Of a stretch of DNA of 64,000 nucleotides, positions 42,358 through 50,654 are shown one piece after another; positions within the stretch are counted from its first letter, which is position 1, and every line of letters starts with the position of its first letter. The position numbers and the translations under genes were made by a program. Below the pieces are notes generated by a model. That model was not told the DNA's origin and searched no databases. It saw nothing but the letters and a program-made list of their open reading frames with translations. The stretch is from PMNU01 sp035479875 (lineage in GTDB: Bacteria > Patescibacteriota > Saccharimonadia > Saccharimonadales > UBA4665), in the NCBI GenBank assembly GCA_035479875.1, contig DATIIH010000001.1, forward strand, positions 186,001 through 250,000. The letters are read 5' to 3'.

Positions 42358-43614
42358 TCAGTTTTTACGGGTCAGGATGGCCAAGGTTTCGATGTGCGGG
42401 GTGTGCGGGAAAAAGTTGTAGGCTTCGAAAAAATCGATCGTGTAGGCTTCCTGCAATGTAGCTAGGTCGCGGGCTTGGGTGGCCGGATTGCAGCTGAGGT
42501 AGATGACCTGCGGCGGCAAAACCTCAAGCATGCGGTCTATGATGCGGTCGTGCAGGCCGGCGCGCGGCGGGTCAAAAATCACTGGCTTATCGCTAGCTAT
42601 GTACTCTACCGCCCGTTCACTCGGCGTTTCGATAACGTGCGCCTCCAGACCAGACGCGCTGGCGTTAGTCTCAGCCATTTTGGCGCTCGCCGGATCGATT
42701 TCTACGAGCTCAACTTTTTGGGTGGCCACACTTAGACCAATGCTACCGGTGCCGGCGTACATATCGACAACGTCGGGCGCATTGCAGTGCGCTTTAATTT
42801 GTTTGAGGGCGGCTTGGAAAACGGGCAGATTAACCTGGAAGAACGCATCGGCGTCGTACGCAAAAGTCTTGCCTAGCAGCTCGTCGGTGAGCTGGGTGTT
42901 GCCGAGCTCATACAGCAATTTAGTAGCCACCGATGCCGGACTTTTGGGGTTAGAATGGTATACGCGCAGGCCCCGTACACCGTCCGGCAAATCGAGTCTT
43001 GCGAACGACTGAGGCTTTATAAACAGAGATGCCACTGCCTCACCGTGCTGGTTGGCGCGAACAACAATTGTTTTCAGGTCGCTAGCGCGGATACCTCGGC
43101 TATTGAGCTCGCGAACTACCGCGTTGGCTGCTGTATCGATAGCCGGCATAGCCAGCGCGCTACCCGTCACAATACTTTTGTTGTGGGACCCGCGGTTGTA
43201 GAGCGCCAGATGCACACCCTGCTCGTCGCCCCAAAAGCTATATTCCATTTTGTTGCGATAGTTCCACTCGTCCCCTGCGCTAATAAACGTATACGTCGGC
43301 AGTGCGACGTGCGCTTGGGTAAACAATTCGTCAACGATTTGTTTTTTATAGCCGTTTTCGGCGGCAAACTGCACGATTTGCCATGGGCTGGTAGCCAAAT
43401 AGTTGTCTTCGCGGGCGGCAACGCGCTGCGGCGATGGCGTTATAATTTCTTGGGCCAAGCCCTCAGCAAACGACTTTTTGGATTTGGTAACCTGCACCTT
43501 GGCCGTTTCGCCTGGCAACGCGCCCCATACAAACACTTTACGGCCGTCAGATAACTCGCCCATTCCCTGCCCGCCGTGCACTAACTTTTGGATGATAACA
43601 GTTTGCGGTTCCAT
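42358..43614 (-). CDS. RlmD/TrmA-family uracil-C5 RNA methyltransferase
   Basis: 418 residues. N-terminal TRAM-like domain (VHGGQGMGELSDGRKVFVWG), then the SAM domain with VDMYAGTGSIGLSVA, the FDPPRAGL loop and the catalytic Cys in VIYLSCNPATQARDLATL. The four cysteines that hold the Fe-S cluster in RlmD are absent (the region reads EDNYLATSPWQIVQF), as in TrmA/RlmC-like lineages that lost the cluster. It places a methyl on U in rRNA or tRNA. It begins 4 nt after the HAD gene stop. Confidence 0.88.
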   Translation of the reverse strand: MEPQTVIIQKLVHGGQGMGELSDGRKVFVWGALPGETAKVQVTKSKKSFAEGLAQEIITPSPQRVAAREDNYLATSPWQIVQFAAENGYKKQIVDELFTQAHVALPTYTFISAGDEWNYRNKMEYSFWGDEQGVHLALYNRGSHNKSIVTGSALAMPAIDTAANAVVRELNSRGIRASDLKTIVVRANQHGEAVASLFIKPQSFARLDLPDGVRGLRVYHSNPKSPASVATKLLYELGNTQLTDELLGKTFAYDADAFFQVNLPVFQAALKQIKAHCNAPDVVDMYAGTGSIGLSVATQKVELVEIDPASAKMAETNASASGLEAHVIETPSERAVEYIASDKPVIFDPPRAGLHDRIIDRMLEVLPPQVIYLSCNPATQARDLATLQEAYTIDFFEAYNFFPHTPHIETLAILTRKN

Positions 43615-43618
43615 AGGT

Positions 43619-44239
43619 TTACTTACCGATTGCCGTCAGCAACGCTTTTGGCTCCATTATGATAGTTTTAGCATGCGAGGCACGCAGCGCCTTGGCGTTG
43701 TTGTAGCCCCAAGCCACGCTGATACAACGCATGCCAACCTGCTCCGAGGCTTCAAAATCACGTACCTCATCACCAACGTAATAGCACTCGCTGGAGCCCA
43801 GCTTGTGTTCGCGCATAATTTTCCGCAAGTTGCGGGCTTTGGCGAACAGGCCAATGTCGGCGTACACGTGGTCAAAATAAGCGTCCATGCCCGTATTACT
43901 CAAAAAACGCTTGATGTTTGCCTTCTTATTCGTACTTAAGATCAGCAGCGTGTGCCCGCGACCATGCAGCGTGTGCACCACCTGCTTGATGCCAGGAAAC
44001 GGCTTTATGTCGTCGATCTGCATGCGCACCTCGCGCCGCGCATAGTACACGATCAACGGCACTTGCCACCACTTAACACCAATACGTTTGAAGACTGCAC
44101 GGGCGGACATGCCACGTAAGATCTCTATCTCCTTGTCATGAGTGGCGGTGCCCTTAGGCGCTAGCTTACGGAAGACGTCCACCGATATAAAGAAGGTATC
44201 GGCAAGCGTCCCATCAAAGTCGAAGATGAGCGTTGCCAT
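43619..44239 (-). CDS. HAD-superfamily phosphatase
   Basis: 206 residues from ATG 44239 (MATLIFDFDGTLADTF); longer readings run into the upstream membrane gene. Motif I is DFDGTLADT, motif II TLLILSTNKK, motif III/IV YYVGDEVRDFEAS. A helical cap lies between. It resembles phosphoglycolate phosphatase (Gph) or related small-phosphate hydrolases; the substrate cannot be told. It follows the heliorhodopsin-like gene by 5 nt and is the second gene of that operon. Confidence 0.88.
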   Translation of the reverse strand: MATLIFDFDGTLADTFFISVDVFRKLAPKGTATHDKEIEILRGMSARAVFKRIGVKWWQVPLIVYYARREVRMQIDDIKPFPGIKQVVHTLHGRGHTLLILSTNKKANIKRFLSNTGMDAYFDHVYADIGLFAKARNLRKIMREHKLGSSECYYVGDEVRDFEASEQVGMRCISVAWGYNNAKALRASHAKTIIMEPKALLTAIGK

Positions 44240-44244
44240 GCGGC

Positions 44245-45192
44245 TTAGGAGTGCAACACCCCGGCGTAGACTTGCCATGTGAGCGCGGTAGCAGCGACAA
44301 ACAACAGAGCCATGAGCATGCGCTCGGCGTAAGCCGAGTCGGCCCACTTGCCCCTCCGGAACAGCCGCTTGTGCATAGCTGTGGCTATGCCGCTAAACAG
44401 CACGAGCATGCTGGCGTAAATGCCCCACAAGTAGCCTGGAATGTGACCATTAAACATCAGGCTGCCCGCAACCGTACCGGCAAACGCCAGCCACGGCAAT
44501 ACCATGCCGATGACGGCGAGTGTGCAGGTGTAGCGCGACAAGCGCGTCTTTTTGCCTTCATTGTTAGCGACAATGTCTTCGGTGGCCAAGAGCACTAGCG
44601 CACCGCCAGCGGTCGAAGCGGTCAACAGTGCGAGGAGCGTTACATCGGTGACGCCGCCGAGCAGCGCAATCGCGAGGACCATGAGGCCGCCGCCGAGAGC
44701 GAGCGCCAGGGTGCGTAGTTCGTTAAAGCCACGCGTAAGCATGTTTTCGCGCCAAGCGGGTTTAGCAACGGTAAACACCACCTGCACTGCGGCCAATACC
44801 ACCAAATATGCAGCCAATACCCACGACAAACGTACATCCACAAGGTGATGTGCCGCACCGGCAACCACTTGATGGCCGGCAGCATCGCTTGCCAATGTGT
44901 CCACTGCTAGGTAGCTAGCCGTAACCGGCGCAGCCGCATGGGTGCCAACGGTAACAACCGCCACGGCTTGCACGAGGTAGCCGAGGGCGAACCAACCGCT
45001 CAATCGTTTGAGCTTGTCGGCAACGCTAAGCGATGGTTTTTTAGTAGCAAACTTAGTGACGGTGGCCGGAGCCGACCCGTTCTTTTTGGCGTCCACTTTG
45101 GTGCTGGTGGTAGCTTTAGCACTCACCTTGCTTGTAGCAGGCGCCTTATTTTTAGTAGTTTTTGTTGTCTTCTTGGTTGTCTCTGTAGCCAT
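44245..45192 (-). CDS. Heliorhodopsin-like protein lacking the Schiff-base lysine
   Basis: 315 residues from ATG 45192 (MATETTKKTT). A Lys/Thr-rich N-terminal tail of ~58 residues, then seven hydrophobic segments. Helix 1-2 region ends APVTASYLAVDTL, helix 3-4 reads GGVTDVTLLALL, later LPWLAFAGTVAG, IPGYLWGIYAS and the C-terminal GKWADSAYAERMLMALLFVA. All of these match heliorhodopsin landmarks as I remember them for 48C12. In helix 7 the retinal Lys (VAKSALAWQ) aligns with Ala301 (VAATALTWQ), and the helix-3 counterion Glu107 aligns with Ala163; Arg160 is kept. It therefore should not bind retinal as a Schiff base. A TATAGT 7 nt upstream implies a leaderless mRNA. Confidence 0.72.
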   Translation of the reverse strand: MATETTKKTTKTTKNKAPATSKVSAKATTSTKVDAKKNGSAPATVTKFATKKPSLSVADKLKRLSGWFALGYLVQAVAVVTVGTHAAAPVTASYLAVDTLASDAAGHQVVAGAAHHLVDVRLSWVLAAYLVVLAAVQVVFTVAKPAWRENMLTRGFNELRTLALALGGGLMVLAIALLGGVTDVTLLALLTASTAGGALVLLATEDIVANNEGKKTRLSRYTCTLAVIGMVLPWLAFAGTVAGSLMFNGHIPGYLWGIYASMLVLFSGIATAMHKRLFRRGKWADSAYAERMLMALLFVAATALTWQVYAGVLHS

Positions 45193-45244
45193 GAGTTTAA
45201 CTATACCACATGTTCGTGCTCGCCACGGACAGAGGCGCTCGGAT

Positions 45245-45355
45245 ACAGTAAGTTCAAAGAGAGTCAACGGTAGCGCAGCCGGCGAGGGGATCTTTCGAGC
45301 CCGCAGGGCTCCAAAGTCCCCTCCCGCGCGTGAGCGCTCTCTTTGAACTTACTGT
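45245..45355. repeat. Long intergenic hairpin B, 19-bp outer stem with inner helix
   Basis: Outer arms 45245-45263 (ACAGTAAGTTCAAAGAGAG) and 45337-45355 pair perfectly. Inside, GAGGGGA (45284-45290) pairs with TCCCCTC (45317-45323) and continues, with one bulge and one mismatch, through CTTT-C-GAGCCC / GGGCTC-C-AAAG around a GCA loop. It lies between msrA (stop 45380) and the heliorhodopsin-like gene (start 45192), both minus strand. Same design as hairpins at 23107 and 57275, with unrelated sequence. Confidence 0.85.
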
Positions 45356-45379
45356 GCCGAAAGCCCCGCTCTAACGAAG

Positions 45380-45868
45380 CTACGGGACGGGCGCGTAGGG
45401 TATGTGGCAGGCGCCGATACCCGTCTTTTGGGTGAACTTTTGGTGATATTCTTCGGCTTCGTAGAATGTGCCGGCACGCTCAATTTGCGTCACGATTGGC
45501 GTATCTAACTTTTTTTGTACAGCATTACGGACCTCTACTGCAACCTTGTGCTGCTCGGAATCAAAGTAATAGATGGCTGAACGGTAGTTGTCGCCCACGT
45601 CCGGGCCCTGGCGGTTGAGTTGGGTTGGGTCGTGCATTCTAAAAAACTGCTTGGTGAGTGTTTCGAGGTCTACCTTTTTAGGGTCATACTCTACCAGCAC
45701 GGCTTCGGCGTGGCCGGTGGTGTGGGTGCATACTTCGTCGTACGTGGGGTTTTCGGTTTTGCCACCGGTGTAACCGACGGTGGTTTTAACCACGCCGGGC
45801 ACCTCGTCAAAGTAATATTGCACACCCCAAAAACAGCCGGCTGCAAAGATAATCTTGTCTGTCTTCAT
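45380..45868 (-). CDS. msrA: Peptide methionine sulfoxide reductase A
   Basis: 162 residues from ATG 45868 (MKTDKIIFAAGCFWG); the longer reading adds 12 unlikely residues. The catalytic Cys is in GCFWG (Cys12), and GYTGG, YDEVCTHTTGHAEAV and FFRMHDPTQLNRQGPDVGD are the family blocks. It repairs oxidised methionine (S form). Only MsrA is present, no fused MsrB. It is divergent from the ABC-F gene with 63 nt between the starts. Confidence 0.95.
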   Translation of the reverse strand: MKTDKIIFAAGCFWGVQYYFDEVPGVVKTTVGYTGGKTENPTYDEVCTHTTGHAEAVLVEYDPKKVDLETLTKQFFRMHDPTQLNRQGPDVGDNYRSAIYYFDSEQHKVAVEVRNAVQKKLDTPIVTQIERAGTFYEAEEYHQKFTQKTGIGACHIPYAPVP

Positions 45869-45931
45869 AGTAATAAGCATACGCTTTTTGCGCAGCTTAT
45901 GCACTCTGTTAGTCTATATAAGGACACTGCT

Positions 45932-47599
45932 ATGCTCGCAACCGTTGATATCGAAGAAAAGTTTATGGGCAGCCACCTGCTCTTTAGCGACCTTAAGCTC
46001 ACCATCGGCGTGAACGAAAAGGTGGCGATTATTGGCCGCAACGGCGTGGGCAAAACCACGCTGTTTAGGATGCTCAACCGCGAGGATGCCGAATACAACG
46101 GGCACATCACCTTTCGCAGCAATGTGCGGCTGGTGGCCACGCGCCAGGAGCACCACGACATTTTGGATCAAACCGTAGTCGAGTACATCCTGGCTAACCT
46201 GCCGGATTACGCTGAGTTACATCAGATTATCGAGTCGTCTCCAGAAACCATGGGCGACGACCTGCGCAAAATCACCCGCTACACCGAGGCCCTAGAGCAA
46301 TTTGGCGCGCTTGATTACTACACCGTAGAAGACCGCGTGCGCCGCTCACTTGACGCCTACCAACTCGGCTTTGCCGCCGACCGCCCTATGAGCAGCCTCA
46401 GCGGCGGCCAAAAACGCTTTGTAGAACTGGTGCGCGTGGAGCACGCCGGCGCCGAGCTAGCGCTCATCGACGAACCCACCAACCACATGGACTACGTGGC
46501 CAAAGCCGCCTTTATTGAGTGGTTTAACGAGGTGCGCCACACCGTGGTGGTCATCACCCACGACCGCGACGTTTTGCAAAAAGTGGACCGCATCATCGAA
46601 ATTAAAGATTACGCGGCCTACAATTTTAACGGCAATTACGACGCCTACCTCAAGCAAAATGCTATGCGCACGGCCGCTGACCTCAGCGAGTACGACACCG
46701 TGCAGCGCCGCATCGAAAACATCAAAAAACAGATCGCCTCGGCGCGGGCCAAAAAAGCCCGCTGGGGTGGCACCGCCGATAAAAAGAACCCGTTTGTGGT
46801 GATCGAAAACAAGCTCACCAAAGAGTTAGCCGAGCTAGTGCAAGAAGAAAAGCCGAGTTTTTGGATTGATAAAGAGTCTGTGGAGTCGCTGCGGCCAGAC
46901 GTAGAGGCCAGCTACCAAAAACATAAAGCCAAAACCATCCACATTAGGCGCCTCACGCGCGAGGAGCGCCCGCGCGAACTCTTAATACTAGATAACGTGC
47001 AAGTAGGCTACGACAAACCCTTGTTTGAGCCAATCAAGGCCAATGTGCAGACCGGTGAACGCCTACATATCGTGGGTCGCAACGGCGCCGGCAAAACCAC
47101 GCTGGTGCGCGCCATTATCGCCAGCATGGGCGAGGAGCGCCCGGCAACCCTGCTCCACGGCAAGATTAAGCTCGACGCGCAGCTCCGCATAAACACGTAT
47201 GAGCAAGAAATCGACCCCGGCGTACTCGACCTTACCCTGGGTGATGCCATCGAACACATATACTACAGTTATGGCCAAAAAGCCGGCCCCGAACAGATTA
47301 TGCGCACGCTCAGCGACTACCTTTTTGACCCATATAGCGACCGCGAGCACCTGGTGAGCAAGCTATCCGGCGGCCAAAAAGCCCGTCTGCAACTCATAAA
47401 GTTATTCGCTAATGAGCCGAACCTAGTAATCTTGGACGAACCGAGTAACCACTTGGACCTACCAAGCATCGAGGAGCTCGAAGCGGCGCTGGCCCAATAC
47501 AAAGGTGCGCTGCTGTACATCAGCCACGACAGCTACCTCTCCAAACATCTCGGCGGGGCTGAGCTCGCCATTACACCGCTAAAGCTTGCGCTGGCGTAA
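45932..47599 (+). CDS. ABC-F family ATPase
   Basis: 555 residues from ATG 45932 (MLATVDIEEKFMGSHL). AAGGA lies 7 nt upstream. Two nucleotide-binding domains: Walker A GRNGVGKTT and GRNGAGKTT, signatures LSGGQKRF and LSGGQKAR, Walker B LIDEPTNHMD and LDEPSNHLD, with a long charged linker between (the P-site tRNA interaction motif region). ABC-F proteins act on the ribosome (translation rescue or antibiotic protection), not in transport. Longer readings of this frame cross the msrA gene and are rejected. Confidence 0.93.
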   Translation: MLATVDIEEKFMGSHLLFSDLKLTIGVNEKVAIIGRNGVGKTTLFRMLNREDAEYNGHITFRSNVRLVATRQEHHDILDQTVVEYILANLPDYAELHQIIESSPETMGDDLRKITRYTEALEQFGALDYYTVEDRVRRSLDAYQLGFAADRPMSSLSGGQKRFVELVRVEHAGAELALIDEPTNHMDYVAKAAFIEWFNEVRHTVVVITHDRDVLQKVDRIIEIKDYAAYNFNGNYDAYLKQNAMRTAADLSEYDTVQRRIENIKKQIASARAKKARWGGTADKKNPFVVIENKLTKELAELVQEEKPSFWIDKESVESLRPDVEASYQKHKAKTIHIRRLTREERPRELLILDNVQVGYDKPLFEPIKANVQTGERLHIVGRNGAGKTTLVRAIIASMGEERPATLLHGKIKLDAQLRINTYEQEIDPGVLDLTLGDAIEHIYYSYGQKAGPEQIMRTLSDYLFDPYSDREHLVSKLSGGQKARLQLIKLFANEPNLVILDEPSNHLDLPSIEELEAALAQYKGALLYISHDSYLSKHLGGAELAITPLKLALA

Positions 47600-47613
47600 T
47601 ATTGTGGTATAAT
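47586..47613 (+). promoter_or_regulatory. Promoter giving a near-leaderless mRNA for the 47624 gene
   Basis: TTGCGC (47586-47591), 16-nt spacer, TATAAT (47608-47613), 10 nt to the ATG at 47624. The -35 lies within the last codons of the ABC-F gene. Confidence 0.68.
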
Positions 47614-47623
47614 ACATAAGATT

Positions 47624-48448
47624 ATGGCTAGCCACCCTAGTTTAGTTGTAGAGCTGCCACCTTCCCCGATCGATCTCGACCGAGGTATATACATCATGGC
47701 GGGCGCAAACACGCTGCGCGTGCCAATTTCGGCGACAGTAGGCATATACGAAGACGGCTACTTCGTCGAGGGTGGCGCTCGCATGATGGGATCGTACGAC
47801 TACCTGGCAGCAGCAAGCGAGCAAGTTGCTAGAGGCGTTATGCCGCCGCTTGATAATGGCTTTGGTTTTGTTATTGACCGACGCCCAGCCGGTCGTGAAA
47901 CAGATCGTATCCCTGCGGGTGAGTACACGGCTTATTTTGCCAAGCATCAGATACCCCTTTCCCCACCCGACCACGCCGAGCACACTCACGACATGGGCCA
48001 TGTGTATAGTTACCAAAGAATGTTCGCTAAACCCGAGGTGGCTGAACTGGCATCAGCCTCAGCTGCTAATGCCCTGTCGAGCCCAGAGCTATGCAAAGAG
48101 TTTACCGGTGGCATGGACGGTCTGGGTGATTGTATGCGCAATCTAACTGATGACTCGTTGAACGGTCAACAGCCAGGTCGCAGCGACGTGCGAGGAGCAC
48201 GCCTGAGCATCAAGCGCCTTATCGCCGTCCGCTACGCGGGTCAACCCGAAGACGCGGCGCGCGATCGAGCCGCTTACGAAGCCGTGGAGGCAGCGCTCGG
48301 TCTCGACGGCTGGTACGCGCGAGCCACCGATAGGATTCAAGAGCAGGAGATGCTCATCGAAACGCGTTACCGCGAACCTGCAGACGATCTCAGCGCTTAC
48401 TATGCAGCTCTTTTAGGAAACTCACTGCTTCAAGGCGCAAATACATGA
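47624..48448 (+). CDS. Orphan protein, intact copy of the fourth tandem pair
   Basis: 274 residues, not recognised, soluble. Landmarks are PPLDNGFGFVIDRRPAGR, an EHTHDMGHVYSYQRMF segment with four His/Asp residues, and SSPELCKEFTGGMDGLGD. The His/Asp cluster (H-T-H-D-M-G-H) could bind metal. The next gene is a damaged paralogue. Its TGA stop overlaps the ATG of that copy (48445-48448), so the two were an operon. Confidence 0.7.
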   Translation: MASHPSLVVELPPSPIDLDRGIYIMAGANTLRVPISATVGIYEDGYFVEGGARMMGSYDYLAAASEQVARGVMPPLDNGFGFVIDRRPAGRETDRIPAGEYTAYFAKHQIPLSPPDHAEHTHDMGHVYSYQRMFAKPEVAELASASAANALSSPELCKEFTGGMDGLGDCMRNLTDDSLNGQQPGRSDVRGARLSIKRLIAVRYAGQPEDAARDRAAYEAVEAALGLDGWYARATDRIQEQEMLIETRYREPADDLSAYYAALLGNSLLQGANT

Positions 48449-49133
48449 TTAGAGACATCAGGCCTATCAATATAGATGCTAGTCCATACCGCCAACGTAC
48501 TCCGAGAGATCGTGAAATTGAGATCGCTGACCAGCTCGATCAGGGCAAAATGCCTTGGATGACTGGCGGCTTCGCCGTAGTTTTTGACCACCGCCCGTAT
48601 CGGTGGGAGGCAAACATTACTTCCACGACATCAGCCATATCCCCAACTACCAAGATATGTTTGGGCACCGTCCGTTTGCAGATTTGGTAGCCCAAGGTGC
48701 GCAGAACTCTTTAGGCTCCGAAGAACTCTGCCGTGAGTTTACCCGCGCTATGGACCAATTTGCCGACAATTATGGCGACATCGCACAAAATTGGGCTGAA
48801 AACTTTAGGGTCTACCGAGAAGACGTCGATGCCGCCCGTAACCGCCTCCAGCGTCTGATTGCCCTGCAGACTAGGCGGCCTTTTGACCCAGAACAAGACA
48901 GTGCCCAATTTGAGGATCTGTGGACTGGGCTACAGCTGCGTTACCGCGAGTCTGTTGCAGTAGAAAAGCCTCGCCGAGAGCAGCAAATAATATATGAGTA
49001 CCGTGACCCTGAGCCCACTCCTGCAAGGACACCCGTATGGCTAGGACAGCTATATGGCATTAATGTGGTGCCAGGTGAGACCGTTGACTTCGGCCAGATT
49101 ACCGCCAACTTGACACCCTATCTGTCCAGATAA
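48445..49133 (+). pseudogene. Damaged paralogue of the 47624 gene (frameshift plus internal deletion)
   Basis: The ATG at 48445 opens a frame through KMPWMTGGFAVVFDHRPYR, matching PLDNGFGFVIDRRP of the intact copy, then runs to a stop at 48690. From about 48600 the homologous continuation is in the -1 frame: GGKHYFHDISHIPNYQDMFG (matching HTHDMGHVYSYQRMF), SEELCREFTRAMDQ and on to 49133. About 25 residues present in the intact copy around the join are missing, which suggests a real out-of-frame deletion, not only a read error. Confidence 0.7.
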
Positions 49134-49176
49134 CCATAGACGCCGACCCCGACGGTAACACCTCCGACTATTCTGG

Positions 49177-49779
49177 CTATTCCATCTGAATACAGTAATC
49201 GGGGCAAACTATCTGCTGCTTGATGTTATTGTAGGGATTCACCACTGGCCCGCCACACGGAGTGCAACCGCCGCCGACGGGCGGATACTTGATGGGAGGG
49301 TAGATGATAATCGGGTCGGTAGCAACAGGCGCCTGTGTACCGCCGCCCGAACTGCCGCTGCCGCCAGTGTTCCCGGGTTGGCCGCTGTCATCGGAGCTGT
49401 CGCCGCCATTCACGCTCCCCGCATGCTGGACGTCGCTGGCACTATTCGGTGATGTACTCACTCCCACGCCATATTGCAATGCCGCTTGCGAGCTGCCGTC
49501 GGCTTGGTCGGTGCTCCCATCGCTTGAGCTTTCCACTTTTAGCCCGTCGCCGTTCAGCCCTTGCTCAGGCGACAAAGTGCTCGAAGACTTACCGCCCTCT
49601 TGACTATGCGCCGGGGTACCAGCCTTGCCCGGCCCCCGCAGCAAAAAGAACGCCACCACCGCAATGCCTACAAAACAGATTACCAAAAGCATAGTCATAC
49701 GCATAACGAACTTGCGCGAGTGGGCCGCCAAGAGGCTTTTTATAGAACGCGAATCGTCGTTGTCGGATACAACTGCCAT
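49177..49779 (-). CDS. Single-pass surface protein with Ser/Gly-rich stalk
   Basis: 200 residues. A cytosolic N-terminus of ~25 residues, one membrane helix (~27-48, MLLVICFVGIAVVAFFLL), a long Ser/Gly/Asp/Thr-rich low-complexity stalk, then a Pro-rich end with PPIKYPPVGGGCTPCGGP and a final VCPDYCIQME. Four cysteines in two C-x2/3-C pairs could form disulfides outside the cell. Not a known family. GGGGAG precedes the ATG; a TATAAT lies about 30 nt upstream. Confidence 0.7.
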   Translation of the reverse strand: MAVVSDNDDSRSIKSLLAAHSRKFVMRMTMLLVICFVGIAVVAFFLLRGPGKAGTPAHSQEGGKSSSTLSPEQGLNGDGLKVESSSDGSTDQADGSSQAALQYGVGVSTSPNSASDVQHAGSVNGGDSSDDSGQPGNTGGSGSSGGGTQAPVATDPIIIYPPIKYPPVGGGCTPCGGPVVNPYNNIKQQIVCPDYCIQME

Positions 49780-49840
49780 GTGATCTCCCCTGTTAAGATA
49801 CTCTCATTATACGCCCACCGAACACTACACCTAATGTTTT

Positions 49841-50650
49841 CTAGGCTCTACCGAGGCGACGCTGCAAATGCAGCCATTTGGCAAACTCATGCCACAGGTC
49901 GTCGTCACTAGTGATACTCGAAAGATCTTGAGCCTCGCGCTCGGCCACCGTTTGGGTGTGCCCAGCCATAACGATGATTTGCTCCAGCGTGCGGCCTTTG
50001 CCGCGCGGCTCCTCCGTGATCACGCCGGGGTAATCACGGCTAAAGACTTTGCTGCGCTGACCATCGTAATAGGCCAAGTAATCGCTGAGGATGATTGTAC
50101 GGTCGCGTTTGCCCTCCATAAGCTTGAGGACGTCTTGGGCGCTCAGCCATTCATCGACGTAGCGAGCGTATGCCCCCGGGAAGCCCCGCAGCGCTAGGAT
50201 ATTCCATGAGCTGTCATTCACGAGCACCGGGCGCTCGCCGCCGGCCAGGCGAAACGCCTCTTTAACCTTTTTGATGACGATCTCCTGGCCGTCGTGCGAC
50301 TGAATCTCGTCTACCGGCAGCTCCATCTGCTCTACCGCTATAGCAAATGTTTGGCAGGCATTTTGCAAGTTACGCAATTTAGCTGGATTGCCCGTCACAA
50401 AAGCCAGCGGTAGTTTGGCCGCGTCCGGTGTTGGCGGCTGGTCGACACGCTTGTAGCGGTAGTGGCCGCTAATGAACGCGTCAAAATACTGGCCAAAAGA
50501 GTCGACGCGCATAAAGCGATCATGGATGTCAGACGCGACATCCAAATACTGATATACCCTGCCCTCTTTAAACTCAATTTCTAGCGTGCGGGTTTTGGCG
50601 TCGTAGCCGATGGCTACAAGATCGGAGGAGTCAACAGCTACGCGTTGCAT
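49841..50650 (-). CDS. KTSC domain fused to a Ham1/RdgB-like NTP pyrophosphatase
   Basis: 269 residues. Residues ~1-68 match the KTSC domain (VAVDSSDLVAIGYDAKTR; KEGRVYQYLDVASD; FGQYFDAFISGHYRYKRV). Residues ~82-269 are Ham1-like: LAFVTGNPAKLRNLQNA (the TGNxxK nucleotide motif) and VLVNDSSWNILALRGFPGAY (the DSG-type motif reads NDSS). Ham1 enzymes hydrolyse ITP/XTP and similar damaged nucleotides. The KTSC domain occurs in small proteins and fused to nucleases or to lysyl-tRNA synthetases. Here the fusion begins 4 nt after the lysS stop, so the two are co-transcribed. Confidence 0.8.
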   Translation of the reverse strand: MQRVAVDSSDLVAIGYDAKTRTLEIEFKEGRVYQYLDVASDIHDRFMRVDSFGQYFDAFISGHYRYKRVDQPPTPDAAKLPLAFVTGNPAKLRNLQNACQTFAIAVEQMELPVDEIQSHDGQEIVIKKVKEAFRLAGGERPVLVNDSSWNILALRGFPGAYARYVDEWLSAQDVLKLMEGKRDRTIILSDYLAYYDGQRSKVFSRDYPGVITEEPRGKGRTLEQIIVMAGHTQTVAEREAQDLSSITSDDDLWHEFAKWLHLQRRLGRA

Positions 50651-50654
50651 GATG

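Noticed and set aside
45245..45355. Inverted repeats as ends of an insertion sequence
   Set aside because: No transposase or open frame lies between the arms, and the three elements do not share arm sequences.
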